Part shown: one piece after another, positions 37,594 through 45,261 of the stretch
Position numbering within the stretch: the first letter of the stretch is position 1
Layout of the letters: each line of letters starts with the position of its first letter
Assembly (NCBI RefSeq): GCF_017876795.1
Contig: NZ_JAGIOR010000001.1
Location: 4,862,501-4,926,500 of the forward strand
DNA length: 64,000 bases
Source: Rhizobium leguminosarum
GTDB lineage: Bacteria; Pseudomonadota; Alphaproteobacteria; Rhizobiales; Rhizobiaceae
Direction of reading: 5' to 3'
The notes under the pieces: model-generated
Told to the model about the DNA's origin: nothing
Databases searched by the model: none
The model's input: the letters and a program-made list of their open reading frames with translations, nothing else
Position numbers and translations under genes: made by a program

Positions 37594-39030
37594 TCAGACC
37601 GGATGGATATTTTCAGAGGTCGCCCGCAGCTTGCCGGCGATCTCGGACGCGACGAAGAAGGCATGCTCGGTAACCTGCGGCAGGCCCATCAGCTCACCGA
37701 ATGTACCCCGCGCCAGCGGACCGGAGATCAGCAGCGAAGAATCTGCCGTTCCCGACAGGCCGATTGCCTCAGAAGACTCTGTGCAGGCAAGGCCGAGGCC
37801 GGTCGGATCAAGCGACAGGTGGCCGCTTGCCGCAAGGACGGCAAGCCAAGGCTGGGTTTCGAGGATGCCGCCATGGGCCGGGCCGGTGGTGACGATGACG
37901 GCGTCATAGCGCCGCTCCAGCGGCTGGCGCTGATGACGCGGCTGCAGGGTGCACAGAATGAGTTGGCCTTCGATGCGCGCATCGGCGACCGAACCGGCCA
38001 GGATGTCGAGGCGGCCCGCGACAATCGCAGCGTCGAGCACGGCCTCGACCTGCGGCGCGATGCGGAAACGGTGCACATCCCAATAGGGACGCAGATGGCG
38101 GACGAGACGGCGTCGCTCGGTGACCGGCAGCGCCTGCCAGAGATCGTGTCCCTGCGCCCGCACCTGATCGATCACGCCGTGCCAACTAATGCCCTCAGCC
38201 TTCGCCGCTTTTATGGCGCCGCGGATCCTTGCCAGCAGCGAGCCGGCGGAATGCGCCGCATCCACGGCGAAGTCGCCAAAGAGCGGCTGCGGCACCGGCG
38301 CGTGCCCGCGCGAACGCAGGCCGCGGCGCGAGATCGCGGTCACCGGACCGTCATGGCCGCGCTCAGCAAGCGAGGCGATGACATCGGCGGCCGTCAGGCC
38401 GTTGCCGATGACCAGTACCCGGTCATGCGGCCGGATCACCTCGAGCGCGCCCGGCTTCGTGGTATCGGCGACGAAACGGGGATGGGCCGCAAGGCGGCTC
38501 GCCAACCGGCCGGGGGCTGCGGGCGGCGGATGGCTGGTGGCGATAGCGACGATATCGGCCTCGGTCACGCCGCCCTTATTATCGCGGATGGTCCAGCGGC
38601 CGGCACAGTGCTCGACACCGGTCACCGCCACCCGGCAATGCCGCACGCGACCGTCTTCCACGAGCGGCTTCAGCAGGGAGGCGACATAATCTCCGAACAG
38701 CCGGCGCCGCGGGAAAAGCGAGCCATCGGGCTGTTTGGCCTGAGGGTCGCCGGCGACGGCGTCGCGGGTTTCAATCCAGGCCTGGAATTCGCCCTGGTCG
38801 CCGGGCTGCAGGCTCATCTTGGCGGCCGGGACATTGATGCGGTGGGCGGGATCGGCCGTGTCATATGCCAGGCCGCGGCCAAGCTCGGCGCGTGGCTCGA
38901 ACACCAGGATGACGGGACGCTCGCCGCAGTTCGCCCGGGCGAGGTGATAGGCGACGCCGGCGCCGGAGACGCCGCCGCCGATGATGGCAACGACAGGCCG
39001 TTCAGACTTCGGGAAAGGCTTGGACTGCAT
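37594..39030 (-). CDS. FAD/NAD(P)-binding oxidoreductase (YdhS-like)
   Basis: A 478-residue soluble protein with the FAD-binding dinucleotide fold at the N-terminus (VAIIGGGVSGAGVAYHLAR) and FEPRAELGRGLAYDTADP, which is the signature of the FAD-NAD(P)-binding domain family of YdhS. A second nucleotide fold lies at about 215-245 (VLVIGNGLTAADVIASL). Substrate unknown. The ATG at 39030 gives a proper N-terminus next to the fold; its Shine-Dalgarno is weak, and the frame is open for 22 more codons upstream. Confidence 0.82.
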   Translation of the reverse strand: MQSKPFPKSERPVVAIIGGGVSGAGVAYHLARANCGERPVILVFEPRAELGRGLAYDTADPAHRINVPAAKMSLQPGDQGEFQAWIETRDAVAGDPQAKQPDGSLFPRRRLFGDYVASLLKPLVEDGRVRHCRVAVTGVEHCAGRWTIRDNKGGVTEADIVAIATSHPPPAAPGRLASRLAAHPRFVADTTKPGALEVIRPHDRVLVIGNGLTAADVIASLAERGHDGPVTAISRRGLRSRGHAPVPQPLFGDFAVDAAHSAGSLLARIRGAIKAAKAEGISWHGVIDQVRAQGHDLWQALPVTERRRLVRHLRPYWDVHRFRIAPQVEAVLDAAIVAGRLDILAGSVADARIEGQLILCTLQPRHQRQPLERRYDAVIVTTGPAHGGILETQPWLAVLAASGHLSLDPTGLGLACTESSEAIGLSGTADSSLLISGPLARGTFGELMGLPQVTEHAFFVASEIAGKLRATSENIHPV

Positions 39031-39131
39031 GGTGGCCGGATCATCGCTTTCGATGCCCAAGCATAGAAGCCCGGCATGGGTCGCGCAATCCTCCACCGGT
39101 AATTGTCTATAAATATTGTGTAGATTCAGTC

Positions 39132-39183
39132 TAGAACAGGATGATTTTAGGCCCGGTCGGCCTAAAATCTGAATCCTGTTCTA
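39132..39183. repeat. Dispersed palindrome, AGAACAGGAT type
   Basis: Nested perfect arms: TAGAACAGGAT (39132-39142) with ATCCTGTTCTA (39173-39183) and, inside, ATTTTAGGCC with GGCCTAAAAT around CGGTC. It lies in the divergent-facing spacer between the FAD oxidoreductase start and the OsmC gene end. Confidence 0.75.
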
Positions 39184-39195
39184 CATTAAAGAGTT

Positions 39196-39245
39196 AGAGC
39201 ATGATGTCGTCCGAAAACCGCTCACACTTTTCGGCATCATGCTCT
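39196..39245. repeat. Dispersed palindrome, AGAGCATGATG type
   Basis: Arms AGAGCATGATG (39196-39206) and CATCATGCTCT (39235-39245), with inner CCGAAAA/TTTTCGG around CCGCTCACAC. The core AACCGCTC-ACACTT also occurs in the repeat at 6182-6230, so the two are related. Partial copies occur at 9761-9780 and 27694-27738. The last bases overlap the stop region of the OsmC gene. Confidence 0.75.
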
Positions 39246-39672
39246 ATGCCGATATCGTCGTCGAAAAATCGGGGTTGCCGCGGATCGTATTGCTCACCGT
39301 GCAGATTTCATCCTCGGCTGCATGGACGATCTTCTGCCGGGTTTCCTCGTCGATATCGCCCTTGATCGAGAAGGCGATGTTGAACCTGGCAACACGCGAA
39401 AGACCTTCCGTCGCCTTCTCGCCAGTGACCTCGGCCGTGATCTCGCCGATCCTGTCGAGAACGCCGATCTGGCTGGCGGCGATTCGGGCGCTGAGCACGA
39501 GGCAGGCCGAGAGCGAGGCATAGAGCAGATCGAGCGGATTGAAGCCCGGCTGCGACGGCGAGGTGACGATATCGATCTCGCCTCTGGTGGCGGAGGTGAC
39601 ATGTGGAAAACCGGTGCGGCCGAGAACGGCATTGGCGCCGGTCGGGCGGGGACGGGCCTTGAGATCAACCAT
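39244..39672 (-). CDS. OsmC-family peroxiredoxin-like protein
   Basis: A 142-residue OsmC/Ohr-fold protein, thiol-dependent peroxidases that reduce organic hydroperoxides. Two cysteines stand at the expected places: LSACLVL (about 63) and DEICTVS (about 125). It belongs to the YhfA/OsmC-like branch rather than Ohr proper. I chose ATG 39672 (MVDLKARPRPTG) with AAAAGGA 8 bases upstream; the frame extends 21 codons further without a ribosome site. Its stop borders a palindromic repeat. Confidence 0.83.
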   Translation of the reverse strand: MVDLKARPRPTGANAVLGRTGFPHVTSATRGEIDIVTSPSQPGFNPLDLLYASLSACLVLSARIAASQIGVLDRIGEITAEVTGEKATEGLSRVARFNIAFSIKGDIDEETRQKIVHAAEDEICTVSNTIRGNPDFSTTISA

Positions 39673-39817
39673 GATGAAATCCTTTTGACGAACGTTCTGC
39701 AGATGGCAATTTCCGCCGGGCGCCGCAATGGGCAAGGGCTGTCCGGCGGTTTCGGAACCTTTCCATCCGCCATCAGTTGATTACACCTGACGAAATCAGC
39801 GACAAAGGTGAATTGCG

Positions 39818-40078
39818 ATGCCTGATGTCCGCAGCGTGGACCGTCAAAGCGGGCGCATGGATGCCCGCGATCGGCTGATCGTTGCGCTCTATGCGCAGCT
39901 GAAAGTTGAGCGGGAAACGCGCGAAACGCTGGAATGGGCGATCCGCAACGGGGCCCTCTCGCAGGAGGTGCTGGAAGCGATCGCTGCCGATCCGGTCCCT
40001 GTCGTCACCAGCGAGGATATCGCCTCGCTCGAGAAGATCATCGCCCTCGACGAGCGGCGCAAACCAAATCGGAACTAA
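39818..40078 (+). CDS. Hypothetical small protein (86 aa)
   Basis: An 86-residue, mostly helical, charged protein (RDRLIVALYAQLKVERETRETLEWAI at the centre in shortened form: VERETRETLEWAIRNG). It starts at ATG 39818; a loose AAAGGTGAATTGCG lies before it. I recognise no family. It is 62 bp upstream of the DUF2188 gene on the same strand. Confidence 0.55.
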   Translation: MPDVRSVDRQSGRMDARDRLIVALYAQLKVERETRETLEWAIRNGALSQEVLEAIAADPVPVVTSEDIASLEKIIALDERRKPNRN

Positions 40079-40140
40079 GCGCAATTCCAGCAAAAGTCGG
40101 CAGCGGAATTGCGTGAAAACGAAAAGGGAGGAGATCCGAA

Positions 40141-40329
40141 ATGGCCGATATCACCTATCAGGTCGTGCCGCACGACAATGGCTGGGCCTACAAGCTCGGC
40201 GACACGCTTTCGGAAACCTATGCAACGGCTGATGAAGCGATCGTCCATGCCAAGGACGCCGCGTCGCGCCAGAAGATCGGCGATGGCGACTCGCTGCTCG
40301 CCTACCCCACGCCCGATGGCGGTGGCTGA
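40141..40329 (+). CDS. DUF2188-family protein
   Basis: A 62-residue protein: NGWAYKLGDTLSETYATADEAIVHAKDAASRQ fits the DUF2188 pattern (a short beta-beta-alpha unit with a W and a conserved A-K/A region); only WAYKLGDTLSETYATADEA is quoted as key. AAGGGAGGAGATCCGAA immediately upstream is an excellent ribosome site. Function unknown. Directly downstream on the same strand begins the truncated ku gene, so the gene may once have belonged to a ku-associated operon. Confidence 0.7.
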   Translation: MADITYQVVPHDNGWAYKLGDTLSETYATADEAIVHAKDAASRQKIGDGDSLLAYPTPDGGG

Positions 40330-40392
40330 GCATTTCAGGAAATAGAAACCGATAAGAGTAACAGCAGGCTCTGATTTGCCGCGGAGGACGGA

Positions 40393-40465
40393 ATGGCCGC
40401 ACGGGCAAGCTGGAAAGGTCATCTGAAAGTGGGCGACCTTGCCTGCGCCGTCGGGCTTTACAGCG
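40393..40465 (+). pseudogene. ku gene remnant, 5' end, rightward
   Basis: ATG 40393 opens MAARASWKGHLKVGDLACAV and then GLYS, the N-terminus of a bacterial Ku protein (end-binding protein of non-homologous end joining; normal length about 260-300 residues). Likeness stops after some 23 codons. From about 40466 the sequence is the reverse strand of another ku N-terminus. GCGGAGGACGGA precedes the ATG, so the old ribosome site remains. The frame continues open to 40773, but only as antisense of the second remnant. Confidence 0.7.
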
Positions 40466-40467
40466 GC

Positions 40468-40662
40468 CACTTCCTGGTCCCGCTCGGCCACCGGCTTGTG
40501 GGTGACGTTGTCGACATAGCGGCTTTCGACGCGGTTCTTCGTCTGACGATTGAGGACGTGGAGACGCAGCTTATTGCTCTCGATCGTCACCGGCGTCAGC
40601 GAGACCACGGAGGTGACGAGCGAGAGCTTGAGATAGCCTTTCCAGAAGGTCTGACATTCCAT
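40468..40662 (-). pseudogene. ku gene remnant, 5' end, leftward
   Basis: Reading leftward from ATG 40662, after GGGAGGCAGGACAG, gives MECQTFWKGYLKLSLVTSVV and SNKLRLHVLNRQTKNRVESRY, then VDNVTHKPVAERDQE, which is the first ~65 residues of a second Ku type. Likeness ends near the junction with the rightward remnant (40462-40471); beyond it the frame reads antisense of the other ku. The open frame runs on to 40075 without Ku likeness. Confidence 0.75.
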
Positions 40663-41143
40663 GTCTGTCCTGCCTCCCGGACACGGTTGGGCATGGCAAT
40701 CAACGGCAGGTTCGGCTTTGGTTCCGGCAACCAGGGTTCTCGACAAATGGCACCGAGGTCAATTGCAATATAAACCCGTCGCGAGACAGTTTCTCTTTGC
40801 TGCTGAATGGACGGTCAAACGGCGCGACATCATGACGTGATTTTATCGGCTGGATTCATGGAATGAGTTCGCTTAAAGTCGCGCCGCATAGCGAAGTGAG
40901 ACGTGCCGCTTCAATACACTTAAGGCCACTGGGCAGGTTTGCCCCGGCTGTATCGCCCGCTGGAACGGGCAGTTTGCGAAACTAGGACGACGTTATCGAA
41001 ACGGCCAAACGAATTCGTTCTTCGCGAGCGGAAGCCGAGGAATGCACAAAATCAGTTCCAGCCTCCGTTCAATCGAATACCGGCATGCCTTTTGATCGTG
41101 GCGAACAGCCGGAGTTCTCCAGATTGATTTATATGAGCCTTTG
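40663..41143. other. Spacer upstream of the Wzy-like gene
   Basis: About 480 bp. The left 30 bp are the leader of the leftward ku remnant. The rest shows no convincing gene; a short hairpin GCCCG-CTGGAA-CGGGC occurs near 40950-40966. A 62-codon frame at 40939-41127 lacks a ribosome site. The promoter of the polysaccharide gene should be at the right end. Confidence 0.4.
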
Positions 41144-42478
41144 ATGACGATAGAAGATGCAGCTTTAGCAAGACACCACTATCCGGCGGGCTACCACCGG
41201 CAGTCTGTGCCCCGGTGGCGCGTCAGACGCGATGTGGCGGCAAAACTTGTTCTTACAATAGCGTTTTATGCTGCTCTTTGGCGGGCCACAAGCATGTGGT
41301 ACGGCCTGCCCGCAAACTTCGAAGACGGCGCATTTGTCGACCCACTGCCGATGAAGCTATTGCTCTACAGCCTTATTCCTTTGTCAGGCTTGTATTTTCT
41401 GTTGGAGCAAAAGCAGTTCCTGCGGGTCTTTTCAAGGATTTCACCGTTCATCGTCGTTGTCGGCATTTCATGCCTGACATCAATCGTCTTCTCCATTGAC
41501 AAGGCCGCGTCCTTAAAAGGATTGGCCGCGGTCATCGTTCTCGCAATCCCACCTCTTCTGTACCGCGCGCGCTACGGCAACGTCGAAGCGTTCCGGATAA
41601 TCGGGCGTTTTGCGATAGCGGCGGCATTTATCAACGTTCTCTACACAGTCGCTTTCCCACAATTCGCGATCATGCGTGGCAGCTACGCGGGCATGGTCAA
41701 AGGTGCTTTTTATCATAAGAACACGTTGGGGCAGTTTTGCTCGGTCAGCTTTGTCTGCCTGTTATCGACGGAAAAGCTCGGCCGGCTTCGTTACAGCACC
41801 CTGATACGCTGGGCTGCGATGCTTTGCCTTCTCGCCTTGATTGTAGCAACGAAGTCCTCGACAGCCGTCGTCTTGACGATGTTCGGCAGCATGATGCTGT
41901 ACGGCGTTCGCATTATTCACATCTACCCGAACCGTCTTTTTCGTTCCTTCGTTGTTTTCCTGTTGTTCGTGATCGTCGGCTTCGGCGCCAGCTTCATTTA
42001 TCTCGGGGTGGCCTCAGCAGTTGCAGAAGCATTCGGCAAAGACATTACGTTCTCAGGCCGCACCAACATCTGGGAACAGCTATTGCCATTGATATGGGAT
42101 AAGCCCCTAACCGGTTATGGCTTTGCGATGTTTCGTCAGCCCGAGGTCATGGAGCAATATGTCAAGGTTACCTTCGATGCCCGTTCGACCCACAACACCT
42201 ATCTTGAGCTAGCGCTGAATATCGGCATTCCAGGCATTGCCGCATGGAGTTTATTTTTGCTGACCCGCCTGTTCAGGAAGATGACCATCGTCGACGCCGA
42301 TCCGGCCGAATCCGGCGCCAGGCGAAAGGAGATTGCCATCATCATCCTCATCATGCTTGGAGCCATGACCGAGGCAGGCATGATGCTGGCACCGTTCATT
42401 CTCTGGCCCCACATGGTCATGGCGCTCTCCGAACTGCGTCCCAGGTTGCGGACAAACCGGAATCTACACCAGCCCTGA
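41144..42478 (+). CDS. Wzy/O-antigen ligase-like polysaccharide protein (ExoQ type)
   Basis: A 444-residue polytopic protein with about 11-12 membrane segments. The large periplasmic loop near residues 290-360 contains FSGRTNIWEQLLPLI, TGYGFAMF and ARSTHNTYLELALNIG, the Wzy_C/O-antigen ligase signature (Arg and His of the loop). It most resembles ExoQ-type exopolysaccharide polymerisation proteins of rhizobia. Start at ATG 41144 (a TTG directly precedes it). Codon use is a little less GC-rich in the first third than in the neighbours. It stands alone, not in an exo cluster. Confidence 0.82.
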   Translation: MTIEDAALARHHYPAGYHRQSVPRWRVRRDVAAKLVLTIAFYAALWRATSMWYGLPANFEDGAFVDPLPMKLLLYSLIPLSGLYFLLEQKQFLRVFSRISPFIVVVGISCLTSIVFSIDKAASLKGLAAVIVLAIPPLLYRARYGNVEAFRIIGRFAIAAAFINVLYTVAFPQFAIMRGSYAGMVKGAFYHKNTLGQFCSVSFVCLLSTEKLGRLRYSTLIRWAAMLCLLALIVATKSSTAVVLTMFGSMMLYGVRIIHIYPNRLFRSFVVFLLFVIVGFGASFIYLGVASAVAEAFGKDITFSGRTNIWEQLLPLIWDKPLTGYGFAMFRQPEVMEQYVKVTFDARSTHNTYLELALNIGIPGIAAWSLFLLTRLFRKMTIVDADPAESGARRKEIAIIILIMLGAMTEAGMMLAPFILWPHMVMALSELRPRLRTNRNLHQP

Positions 42479-42566
42479 GGGGGAGGGCTCGACGTCTGGA
42501 GCGCCTCCCGGATGGCTTGTATGGCGTTGGCACGCGCCCCAGTTCCGGCGTTGCCTGCGATAGGCT

Positions 42567-43712
42567 CTAGATCGAGAGATAGCGCTTCTGCCAAGGCAGC
42601 CTATGCTCCTGCCATGCGCGCGGCGTGAAGTCGTCATAGGCCGTCTCGGCGATCGTCAGCATCCAATTCTGCGCCTTGCGGGCCAGCAGCACGCAGGACA
42701 ATTCCATGCCGGGTGCAACGGCGATCGAAGGCCGGTTGGCGCCTGGAATATCGATCCCCTTGTCCCGCCACTGGATGCGGATCTCATCGGGCTCGGATGA
42801 CCATTGGCCTGACGAAACGGACGCTTTTCCGTCGGGTTTGAAGACAAGCGGCGGCGGGGTGACGTTCAGGAAGCTGCCGTCATTGAAATAATTGCCATCG
42901 ATATCACCCGCGGTCGCTTCGCCCTTTCCCTTCAGAACGATGTCCTGCTTGCAGCGCAGGAATATGTTGCGCCGGAAGCTGCCGGACCACGGACGGTTGG
43001 CGAAGAATGCGATGTCGCATTGGCTGATGACGTTGTCGTGGATATCGATGTCTTTGCGGAATGCCTGTTCCTGATCCGAAAACCCGCTCAGGCTGACGCC
43101 GCGATTGGTGTTCTCGATCCAGTTGTCATAGACGTGGTGGCCGGCGTGGTCGGCCTTGTCGCCGATGCCGTAGCCGAAGGAATAATCATTCATCCTGCCG
43201 TCGCGCATGATGTTGCTGCGCACAACGGCATCATCGCCGATCGATGAGAAGGAAAAATTCTTGCCGCCGATGAAGTTGTATTCGACAAGATATCGTCTTG
43301 TTTTATCGCAGACCAGCGCACCCTTGTTCGATGTGCTTGTCGGCGACTGAAGGAAGAGGTTGCCGCGGATCGTGACATCGGAGCTGATATTGTCGTCGCT
43401 GTTTTGGTAGGCGAACTGGCAACAATCCGCTCCCTCGCCCGGCGCCTCGCCCATGCGGTTGTTCTCCAGCAACACATGCGCCGTCTTCGTGAGATAGATG
43501 CCGTCGCCCCTGACATTCTCCGTCTCGCAATGCCTGACGGTGAGATTTTGACCGTTGTGAAATTTGAAGCCGCGAGGCGAATTCTTGACGATCACGTCCT
43601 CCACAACCGTATCGGAAAACACCTGATAGGCGACGCCGATATCGTCAGCCCCGTCGATGACCTGTCCCCTTGTCGCGGCGCCGTGAATTTTCTTTCGCAG
43701 GATGGCGGGCAT
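42567..43712 (-). CDS. Right-handed parallel beta-helix protein
   Basis: A 381-residue protein rich in repeating short strands with N, V, I and D (VVEDVIVKN, LTVRHCETEN, VLLENNRMG, VTIRGNLF, DIDIHDNVI), the pattern of right-handed beta-helix repeats of pectate-lyase-like and polysaccharide-processing enzymes. The active residues cannot be named. It has no signal peptide at the chosen start (MPAILRKKIHGAATRG), so it would be cytoplasmic or exported by another route. It is convergent with the Wzy-like gene, 88 bp apart, which hints at a role in polysaccharide metabolism. Confidence 0.75.
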   Translation of the reverse strand: MPAILRKKIHGAATRGQVIDGADDIGVAYQVFSDTVVEDVIVKNSPRGFKFHNGQNLTVRHCETENVRGDGIYLTKTAHVLLENNRMGEAPGEGADCCQFAYQNSDDNISSDVTIRGNLFLQSPTSTSNKGALVCDKTRRYLVEYNFIGGKNFSFSSIGDDAVVRSNIMRDGRMNDYSFGYGIGDKADHAGHHVYDNWIENTNRGVSLSGFSDQEQAFRKDIDIHDNVISQCDIAFFANRPWSGSFRRNIFLRCKQDIVLKGKGEATAGDIDGNYFNDGSFLNVTPPPLVFKPDGKASVSSGQWSSEPDEIRIQWRDKGIDIPGANRPSIAVAPGMELSCVLLARKAQNWMLTIAETAYDDFTPRAWQEHRLPWQKRYLSI

Positions 43713-43859
43713 GGCATTTCCCTTCGATAGCGGTGCAGCGGGGATTTAAGCAGAGGAGGTGTGGCGGATGTTTGAATATTCGGAAATCATCTACTCCCGA
43801 TCACATCCGGTGTCAGCTTACGAACCGCCCATCTTGCAGAAACCACAGTGCTTGGTTCG

Positions 43860-43997
43860 ACATGGTCTTGTTGACGGGGTAAGAAAACCGACATTCACGA
43901 CGCGATAACCGTTGCCGGACAGAAAGACTGCGAACTTCTCCATGCTTTTCTTCGTGCGGGCAATGCCGTGAAAAAGGATGACTGTGTCGTTCATCAT
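43860..43997 (-). pseudogene. Alpha/beta hydrolase remnant, 5' end
   Basis: Leftward from the ATG pair at 43997/43994 the frame reads MNDTVILFHGIARTKKSMEK and then FLSGNGYRVVNVGF, the start of an alpha/beta hydrolase (the HG oxyanion motif is present). After about 40 residues the likeness ends (TPSTRPCRTKHCGFC...) and a stop follows. The nucleophile and rest of the domain are absent from the downstream sequence, so this is a truncated gene. Confidence 0.55.
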
Positions 43998-44113
43998 CTG
44001 TCCGCTAATCGGGCCGCTGTCGATCGAGCACCTATCCTGTAGCTCCAAGATGAGCCCTGTCGATCAATGCCGAATAGCCATAAATTCGAATGGCTTCGTT
44101 GTGACGTACTAAT

Positions 44114-44206
44114 TCCTTAAATCGGAATCGATTTAAGGATAAGTTGTGCAGCATTCAAAGTGCTGCAGCGTGCTTTGCGCATCTGAAAAGACGTTTGGCG
44201 CTGTCG
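44114..44206 (+). repeat. Dispersed repeat with CCTTAAATCG palindrome
   Basis: A palindrome TCCTTAAATCG-GAAT-CGATTTAAGGA at 44114-44139 is followed by AAGTTGTGCAGCATTCAAAG and a second small inverted repeat CTGCAGCG...GCGCTGTC. The palindrome recurs inverted at 22375-22400. I know a very similar element (palindrome plus ATGCAGCAATTCAAAG-like tail) from many rhizobial intergenic regions. Confidence 0.68.
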
Positions 44207-44226
44207 AGAAAGAGAAATGCGAGCAC

Positions 44227-45261
44227 GTGACGACCAGCATCCGACATATCGCTAAACTCGCAGGAACGTCAGTCTCTTCTGTCTCGCGTGTGCTCAATAA
44301 CAGCGGTTACGCTTCGCCTGAGCTCAGGGACCGCGTCGAGGCGGCTATCCGAACACTGAACTACACACCCAGCAAGGGCGCCCGCATGCTGCGCGGTGCA
44401 CCAAGCCGGATGATCGGATTGATGCTGCCGTCGATTGACGTGCCCTTCTTCGGCATCCTCGCCCATGCCATCGAACAGGAATTGTTTCAGCACGGCTATC
44501 AGACGCTGATCTGCAGCACGGCGGAAAATATGGATCACGAGGCCCGCTATATCTCCATGCTGCTCGCCCAGCGCGTCGATGGCGTCATTGTCGCAAGCGC
44601 TTTCGGCAGTATCGAGCATTTCGGGACGCTGCGGGACGCTCGCATTCCGATCATCGCCATCGACCGCGAGCTGAAGGGCATCGCCGACGATGCTGTGATG
44701 GCCGATCATGAGGAAGGCGGACGGCTGATGGCCCGCCATCTGATCGGCCTCGGCCACCGGGTGATCGCCATCGTCGGGGCGCCGGCACACAGCCAGCCTA
44801 TCCAGCTGCGCCTTCAGGGCATCACGGCGGAAATGGCGAAAGACGGCATCACGCCTGCCGTCGTGGCGATGGCGGAAGAGCACAGCTTTGCCGCGACCTA
44901 CCGGCTGGCGCGAGAATTGCTGGCGTCGCGATCTGATATCACCGCGATCATCGGCACCACTGACGTTTCCGCGATTGCCGCAATCCATGCCGTCCAGGAT
45001 CGCGGGTTTTCCGTTCCGAACGATTATTCTGTCGTTGGCTTCGACGACCTGCCGGAGGCAGCCTACGTCTTTCCGCGGCTGACAACGGTCGCACAGCCGA
45101 TCCGCAATGTCGGGCAGCAGGCAGCACGGCTGCTGGAAGCGCTGATTGAGGAGCAGCAAACAGGGGACGGATCTCGACAGGCTGCGATCGTCAAAGTGCC
45201 GGTCACGCTGATCGCGCGCGAATCCACCGGCCCCGTCCGCAGCGCAAAAAACCCGATTTAG
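44227..45261 (+). CDS. LacI-family transcriptional repressor
   Basis: A 344-residue regulator: N-terminal LacI helix-turn-helix (SIRHIAKLAGTSVSSVSRVL) and hinge (LNYTPSKGARMLRG), then the periplasmic-binding-protein-like sugar domain (MIGLMLPSIDVPFFG; VDGVIVAS; VVGFDDLPEA). I chose GTG 44227: an in-frame ATG at 44146 would add 27 residues that come from the dispersed repeat 44114-44206. Two LacI-type operators upstream of the aldolase operon (51009-51022, 51063-51076) are likely targets. The 3' end overlaps the convergent dehydrogenase gene by 4 bp. Confidence 0.88.
   Translation: MTTSIRHIAKLAGTSVSSVSRVLNNSGYASPELRDRVEAAIRTLNYTPSKGARMLRGAPSRMIGLMLPSIDVPFFGILAHAIEQELFQHGYQTLICSTAENMDHEARYISMLLAQRVDGVIVASAFGSIEHFGTLRDARIPIIAIDRELKGIADDAVMADHEEGGRLMARHLIGLGHRVIAIVGAPAHSQPIQLRLQGITAEMAKDGITPAVVAMAEEHSFAATYRLARELLASRSDITAIIGTTDVSAIAAIHAVQDRGFSVPNDYSVVGFDDLPEAAYVFPRLTTVAQPIRNVGQQAARLLEALIEEQQTGDGSRQAAIVKVPVTLIARESTGPVRSAKNPI

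Noticed and set aside
40075..40746. Full 223-codon leftward frame taken as one intact protein
   Set aside because: Only the first ~65 codons from ATG 40662 resemble Ku; the remainder is antisense of the rightward ku remnant and of the DUF2188 gene.
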